Shown: piece after piece, positions 15,941-20,816 of the stretch
Position numbering within the stretch: the stretch's first letter is position 1
Layout of the letters: the number at the start of each line of letters is the position of its first letter
DNA from: Candidatus Shikimatogenerans bostrichidophilus
GTDB taxonomy: Bacteria > Bacteroidota > Bacteroidia > Flavobacteriales > Blattabacteriaceae
Assembly: GCA_029851325.1 (NCBI GenBank)
Contig: CP099830.1
Coordinates: 168,566-189,381, forward strand
DNA length: 20,816 nt
Direction: 5' to 3'
Notes under the pieces: model-generated
What the model was told of the DNA's origin: nothing
Database searches by the model: none
The model's input: only the letters and a program-made list of their open reading frames with translations
Made by a program: the position numbers and the translations under genes

Positions 15941-16621
15941 TTATAATATTATATAATTATTTTTTTTTAATAAAAATAGATTTTTTTTTTTTTTTTTAAA
16001 ATAATATATAGCTTTTTTTTTATTAATTTTAATTTCTGGATAAGTATTATAATGGACTCCTAATATATAATTACATCTTAATAAATTAGAAGCTAAATAT
16101 GCATATTTTACATTCATAGTATATCTACCTCCTATAGGTAATATTAATAAATTAAAATTTTCATTAAAATATTTCATCCCATTAAATATATCTGTATCCC
16201 CTGATATATAAATTGTTTTTTTTTGACTTTTTATAATAAATCCTCCAGGATTACCTCCATACGTACCATCTTCAAAACTACTAGAATGTAATGCATATAC
16301 ATATCTAATATTAATTTTTTTATTAATTTTAATAAAGGACCCATAATTTAAACTTAAAGTTTTACAATTTTTATAATATTTACAAATTTCATAATTAGAA
16401 ATAATTGTAGAATTATATTTTTTAGATATAATTTGTACATCTTTCGTATGATCCGAATGTGCATGCGTAACTAAAATATAATTTATATATTTAAAACTAT
16501 TTATATAAAAATTACTTTTACTAATTTTTGGATTGTTTGTAAAAAATGGATCTACTAAAATGTTTACTGAATTTATATTTAATAAAACCGTAGAATGTGT
16601 ATAATATATTATTTTTATCAT
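15941..16621 (-). CDS. UPF0173-type metal-dependent hydrolase (metallo-beta-lactamase fold)
   Basis: Cytosolic metallo-beta-lactamase-fold protein of unknown substrate. From Met at 16621 the protein is 226 aa, opening MIKIIYYTHSTVLL as usual in the family (MKITYYGHSCF). The metal motif THAHSDH is at 52-58 (H53, H55, D57, H58), followed by ALHSSSFEDGTYGGNPGGFII, ISGDTDIF, LPIGGRYTMN and VHYNTYPEI, the order seen in UPF0173/YtkL-like proteins. A longer start at TTG 16633 adds four residues and is less likely. Near the C-terminus the Lys run KKKKK is encoded by a 17-base homopolymer (T run 15981-15997 on the plus strand). It sits between rpoC (13-base spacer) and rsfS. Retention in such a small genome suggests a needed housekeeping role. 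Confidence 0.88.
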   Translation of the reverse strand: MIKIIYYTHSTVLLNINSVNILVDPFFTNNPKISKSNFYINSFKYINYILVTHAHSDHTKDVQIISKKYNSTIISNYEICKYYKNCKTLSLNYGSFIKINKKINIRYVYALHSSSFEDGTYGGNPGGFIIKSQKKTIYISGDTDIFNGMKYFNENFNLLILPIGGRYTMNVKYAYLASNLLRCNYILGVHYNTYPEIKINKKKAIYYFKKKKKNLFLLKKNNYIIL

Positions 16622-16634
16622 TTTAAAAAACAAA

Positions 16635-19600
16635 TTAAAAATATTTTTTATTAGATTTTATTTTTATTTTTTCATAAATTTTAAATCCTGTACCAGCTGG
16701 TATTTTATTCCCTATAATAACATTTTCTTTTAAACCTTCTAAATTATCTGTTTTCGCACTAATTGCCGATTCACTTAAAATTCTAGTTGTTTCTTGAAAA
16801 GAAGCTGCTGATATAAAAGATTTATTATATAAAGCAGATTTTGTAATACCTAATAAAATAGGTTTAGCTATAGCCGGTTTTACTTTGCTATTTTTTATTT
16901 TTTTCTTATTTTGTATTTTTAAATATTCATTTTTAATTTTTAATTTATATTTATTTACTAATTGTCCTTTTTTAAATTTATAGCAATCCTCTTTAATAAT
17001 TACTAGATTTTTTATTTTTTTATTAACTTTAAAAAAATCTTTTTCATCTATAATATTACCTTCAATTAAATTAGTATCACCACGTTCAATAATTTTAACT
17101 TTAGTCATCATTTGTTTAATAACTATTTCAAAATGTTTATTATTTATTTCTACTCCTTGTGCTTTATATACTTCTTGTATTTTTTTTATCAAATATTTTT
17201 GAAAATATCTTATTCCTTTTATATATAATATATCATTTAATGATATAAATCCATCTGTTAATTGTTTACCATGTTTAACATAATCATTATCTTGTATCAA
17301 AAGTTGTTTATAAGTTTTTATTTTATATTTTATTTTTTTTTTTAATTTAAATGATTTTATTAATATCTCAAAACTACTTAGATTTAGTTTTTTTATACTA
17401 ATTATTCCATCTATTTCTGATATTTTTGCAATATTATATGGTTCTCTGGCTTCAAATAATTCTGATAATCTAGGCAATCCTCCTGTAATATCTTTAGTTT
17501 GTGAATATTTTCTTGGAATTTTTATTAAAATATGACCTTTATTTATTTTTTCATTATCTTCAACATTTAAAGAAGATCCTATAGGTAAATTATATTCTTT
17601 AATTTTTTCTCCTAAATTATTTATAATAATTAAACTAGGAATAACATTTTGATTTTCTAGAATTATTATTTCTTTATATCCAGTAGTCTTATCTATTATT
17701 ATTTTATAATTAATGTTTTTTTTAAAATTATTATATTTTATAATACCACTATATTCTGATATTAATACAGCGTTATATGGATCCCATTTATATATTATAT
17801 CACCTTTATTTATATGATCATTATTTTTGAAATATAATATACTACCATAAGGTATATTTTTTTTATATATTATTTTATTTTTTCTAATTATAAAAAATTT
17901 AGTAAATCTAGAAACAACTATATATTTTTTATTTTTATTTATATATTTTAAATTTTTATATAAAATTTGCCCTTTATTTTTAGAAATAATCTCTGTATCT
18001 TTAGATAAATTACTTGCAGACCCCCCAAAATGAAATGTTCTTAAAGTTAATTGTGTTCCTGGTTCTCCTATAGATTGTGCTGCTAAAACTCCTACTGTTT
18101 CTCCTTTTTCTACCAATTTTCCATTAGATAAATTTGTTCCATAACATTTAGAACATATCCCACTTTTACTTTCACATGTTAATGGGGAACGAATAGTTAT
18201 ATAATTTATTTTATTTTTATTTATTCTTTTTATTATTGTTTTATTTATTATAGTTCCTTTTTTTATTAAAATTTTTTCTTTTTTTAAAATATTTAATAAC
18301 AAAACTCTCCCTAAAATATCACCTGTAGATAGTTTATACTTTTTATTATCTATTTTAATTCCATTTAATGTATTACAATCTTTTTCTTTTATTATTACAT
18401 TATGTACTACATCTACTAATCTTCTAGTTAAATATCCAGCATCAGCTGTTTTTAAAGCAGTATCTGCCAACCCTTTTCTAGCTCCATGTGTAGATATAAA
18501 ATATTCTAAAACTGATAATCCCTCTAAAAAATTAGATATTATAGGATTTTCTATAATTTCATTACTATCGTTATCATTTATATTAGTAGAACTAGTTATA
18601 GACATATTATATTTTTGAGGTTTTGCAATTAAACCTCTTAATCCAGATAATTGTCTAATTTGTACTATAGAACTTCTAGCTTCTGAATCTAACATCATAT
18701 AAATTGAATTAAAATCCTTTTCTTTAATTTTTTTTACTACTAAATCAGATATTTTTGAAGTTGTATTACTCCATATATCTATGATTTGATTATACTTATC
18801 TTTATTTGTTATAAACCCCATATTATAATGTTTATATATTTGATTAACTTTTTTTTTAGTTAAATTTATTACTTCTTTTTTATTTTTAGGAGTTATTATA
18901 TCTTTAATATTAAAAGAAATACCACCTTTAAAAGCATAATATAATCCTAATTTTTTTAATTTATCTAAAAATTTAGTAGTTGTAATAATATCTGTTTTAT
19001 GTAGTACTTTAAGTATAATATTTTTTATAGTGTTTTTATTAATTAATTTATTAACAAATTTAAATTTTTTATATTTCGGAATAATATTATTAAACAATGC
19101 ACGACCTATAGTTGTTTTAATAATTTTATTTTTATATTTTAAATTTATTTTATCATGTATTTTTACATGGTTCAAACTATTAGCTATATAAATTTCATTT
19201 ATTGAAGAAAACACTTTTATTTTTTGTGGATTAATATTATTATTTTTCTTCATAATAGTTAAATAATATAACCCTAATATTATATCTTGTGCTGGTATTA
19301 TTATAGGATTTCCGTTAGATATATTTAATATATTTTGAGAAGATAACATTAATAATTGTGCTTCTAATATCGATTCCATAGATAAAGGAAGATGTACAGC
19401 CATTTGATCTCCATCAAAATCAGCATTAAAAGCAGAACAAACTAAAGGATGTAATTTTATAGCTTTTCCTTTAATTAAAATAGGTTGAAAAGCTTGTATA
19501 CTAAATCTATGTAAAGTAGGTGCTCTATTTAATAAGATAGGGTGTCCTTTTATAATTTCATTTAATATTTCCCATATAAATTTTTTCTTTTTTTTTATAA

Positions 19601-20816
19601 GTTTTTTAGCACTTTTTATAGTAATTACTATACCTAAATTTAATAACTTATTAATTAAAAAAGGCTTATATAATTCTAAAGCAATTTCTCTAGGTAATCC
19701 ACATTCATATAGCTTTAAATTAGGTTCTACAACTATTACCGATCTAGCAGAATAATCTACTCTTTTCCCTAATAAATTTTGTCTAAACCTACCTAATTTA
19801 CCTTTTAATGTATCTGATAAAGATTTTAACACTCTATTATTATCAGTTTTAACTGAATTTATTCTTCTTGAATTATCTAACAAAGAATCAACAGATTCCT
19901 GTAACATTCTTTTTTCATTTATCAATATTACTTCTGGAGCTTTTATTTTTATTAATTTTTTTAATCTATTATTTCTTATTATTATTTTTCTATAAAATTC
20001 ATTTAAATCTGAACTAGCATATTTTCCTCCTTCTAATCTTACTAATGGTCTTAAATCGGGTGGTATTACCGGTAATACAGTAATAACCATATATTCTGGT
20101 TTATTAACCTGTTCCCCTTTTAAAAATAATTCTACTACTTGTATTCTTTTTAATAATTCTGATTTTTTAGGTTTATATTTTTCTTTATATATTTCTTGTT
20201 TTAAATTTTCATATGTTTTTTTTAAATTAATATTTTTTAATAAATAATATATAGCTTCTCCACCAGTTTTTATTATAAAATTCTTTTTATATTTAAAAAT
20301 TTTATTTTTTATTTTTAAATAAATGTCTTCATTTATTAGATCATATAGTTTTAAATATTTATTATTAATTTTTATATTTATTTTTTTCCAAATTTTTAAT
20401 ACTATATATTTTTCATAATAAATTATTGATTCTATTTCTCTAGAATTTTTTCCAATTAAATAGGAAATTTTATTTGGTAAACATCTAAATGCCCAAATAT
20501 GTACAATAGGTACAGTTAATTTAATATGTCCAAATCTTTCTCTTCTTACAGATTTTTTAGTTATTTCTATTCCACATCTATCACAAAAAATTCCTTTATA
20601 TTTAAGATTTTTATATTTACCACAGGAACATTCATAATCTTTTATAGGACCAAAAATTTTTTCACAAAATAATCCATTGGGTTCTGGTTTTTGTGTTTTA
20701 TAATTAATTGTTTCAGAATTTAGTATTTCTCCATAAGATTGTTTTAAAATACTATTAGGAGAAGCTAAACTTATTAAAATTCTTTTATAATTTTTTTTCT
20801 TTTTTTTTTTTAACAT
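16635..20816 (-). CDS. rpoC: DNA-directed RNA polymerase beta' subunit
   Basis: Catalytic large subunit of RNA polymerase. The ATG is at the very edge of the window (20816), so the 1393-aa gene appears complete; the opening LISLASPNSILKQSYGEILNSETINY matches Bacteroidota RpoC. The first zinc site has C63, C65, C78 and C81 (ECSCGKY...FCDRCG). The bridge of conserved blocks includes RFRQNLLGKRVDYSARSVIVV, LLNRAPTLHR and the catalytic NADFDGD (464-470; Asp466, Asp468 and Asp470 hold Mg2+). The second zinc site has C814 (KDCNT), C881, C888 and C891. C-terminal QSIGEPGTQLTLRTFHFGG and SAASFQETTRIL are intact. It probably follows rpoB outside the window. An 8-T and a 12-T run (plus strand) encode the N-terminal Lys stretch. 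It heads the rpoC-hydrolase-rsfS-ftsH-rplY transcript. Confidence 0.98.
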   Translation of the reverse strand: MLKKKKKKNYKRILISLASPNSILKQSYGEILNSETINYKTQKPEPNGLFCEKIFGPIKDYECSCGKYKNLKYKGIFCDRCGIEITKKSVRRERFGHIKLTVPIVHIWAFRCLPNKISYLIGKNSREIESIIYYEKYIVLKIWKKINIKINNKYLKLYDLINEDIYLKIKNKIFKYKKNFIIKTGGEAIYYLLKNINLKKTYENLKQEIYKEKYKPKKSELLKRIQVVELFLKGEQVNKPEYMVITVLPVIPPDLRPLVRLEGGKYASSDLNEFYRKIIIRNNRLKKLIKIKAPEVILINEKRMLQESVDSLLDNSRRINSVKTDNNRVLKSLSDTLKGKLGRFRQNLLGKRVDYSARSVIVVEPNLKLYECGLPREIALELYKPFLINKLLNLGIVITIKSAKKLIKKKKKFIWEILNEIIKGHPILLNRAPTLHRFSIQAFQPILIKGKAIKLHPLVCSAFNADFDGDQMAVHLPLSMESILEAQLLMLSSQNILNISNGNPIIIPAQDIILGLYYLTIMKKNNNINPQKIKVFSSINEIYIANSLNHVKIHDKINLKYKNKIIKTTIGRALFNNIIPKYKKFKFVNKLINKNTIKNIILKVLHKTDIITTTKFLDKLKKLGLYYAFKGGISFNIKDIITPKNKKEVINLTKKKVNQIYKHYNMGFITNKDKYNQIIDIWSNTTSKISDLVVKKIKEKDFNSIYMMLDSEARSSIVQIRQLSGLRGLIAKPQKYNMSITSSTNINDNDSNEIIENPIISNFLEGLSVLEYFISTHGARKGLADTALKTADAGYLTRRLVDVVHNVIIKEKDCNTLNGIKIDNKKYKLSTGDILGRVLLLNILKKEKILIKKGTIINKTIIKRINKNKINYITIRSPLTCESKSGICSKCYGTNLSNGKLVEKGETVGVLAAQSIGEPGTQLTLRTFHFGGSASNLSKDTEIISKNKGQILYKNLKYINKNKKYIVVSRFTKFFIIRKNKIIYKKNIPYGSILYFKNNDHINKGDIIYKWDPYNAVLISEYSGIIKYNNFKKNINYKIIIDKTTGYKEIIILENQNVIPSLIIINNLGEKIKEYNLPIGSSLNVEDNEKINKGHILIKIPRKYSQTKDITGGLPRLSELFEAREPYNIAKISEIDGIISIKKLNLSSFEILIKSFKLKKKIKYKIKTYKQLLIQDNDYVKHGKQLTDGFISLNDILYIKGIRYFQKYLIKKIQEVYKAQGVEINNKHFEIVIKQMMTKVKIIERGDTNLIEGNIIDEKDFFKVNKKIKNLVIIKEDCYKFKKGQLVNKYKLKIKNEYLKIQNKKKIKNSKVKPAIAKPILLGITKSALYNKSFISAASFQETTRILSESAISAKTDNLEGLKENVIIGNKIPAGTGFKIYEKIKIKSNKKYF

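Noticed and set aside
16622..16633. TTG start at 16633 for the metallo-hydrolase
   Set aside because: The ATG at 16621 gives the usual family N-terminus; the extra four residues match nothing.
1..20816. CRISPR array, insertion sequence, prophage, toxin-antitoxin or defence genes
   Set aside because: No regularly spaced repeats, transposase or nuclease motifs were found; simple A/T repeats are compositional.

Overview
The window is extremely A+T-rich (well under 20% G+C by eye). It is packed with core housekeeping genes, with almost no spacer DNA, shortened proteins, heavy Lys/Ile/Asn codon bias and long A/T homopolymers. These are the marks of a strongly reduced obligate insect endosymbiont. 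Several features point to Bacteroidota, probably Flavobacteriales: a fused gamma-alpha 2-oxoacid:ferredoxin oxidoreductase subunit (KorA), the Bacteroidota-type RNA polymerase omega subunit, an L25/Ctc protein, a DnaG without zinc ligands, the rsfS-ftsH pair and the lack of Shine-Dalgarno sequences. The base composition together with a retained shikimate gene (aroB) recalls 'Candidatus Shikimatogenerans', the beetle symbionts. That placement is inference only; Karelsulcia or another relative is possible.

Layout. 1-1298 (+): the 3' part of korA, cut by the window edge. 1293-6662 (-): dnaG, pheT and dnaB, transcribed in that order. Two things here need care. dnaB has no ATG, GTG or TTG start that gives a full N-terminal domain. 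dnaG stops at a 21-A tract, but its C-terminal domain appears to continue in other frames down to 4874, which fills what would otherwise be a 350-base gap. 6663-6724: a divergent promoter region with a palindrome. 6725-11825 (+): a tight cluster dapA-rpoZ-aroB-gyrA-rplS, ending in a clear bidirectional hairpin terminator (about 11816-11848). 11886-13074 (-): efp and a 2-Cys peroxiredoxin gene. 13108-13245 (+): rpmH, a 45-codon gene. 13247-20816 (-): rpoC, a metallo-hydrolase gene, rsfS, ftsH and rplY, with gaps of a few bases or overlaps.

Functionally the window covers transcription (rpoC, rpoZ), replication (dnaB, dnaG, gyrA), translation (pheT, efp, rplS, rpmH, rplY, rsfS), protein quality control (ftsH), oxidative defence (peroxiredoxin), energy metabolism (korA), and two biosynthetic steps: aroB (intact) and a dapA-like gene with an eroded active site. 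I see no tRNA, rRNA, mobile element, CRISPR array or defence system. The most interesting signals are decay and rescue signals in essential genes (dnaG frameshifts, the dnaB start, the DapA active site) rather than a new multi-gene system.
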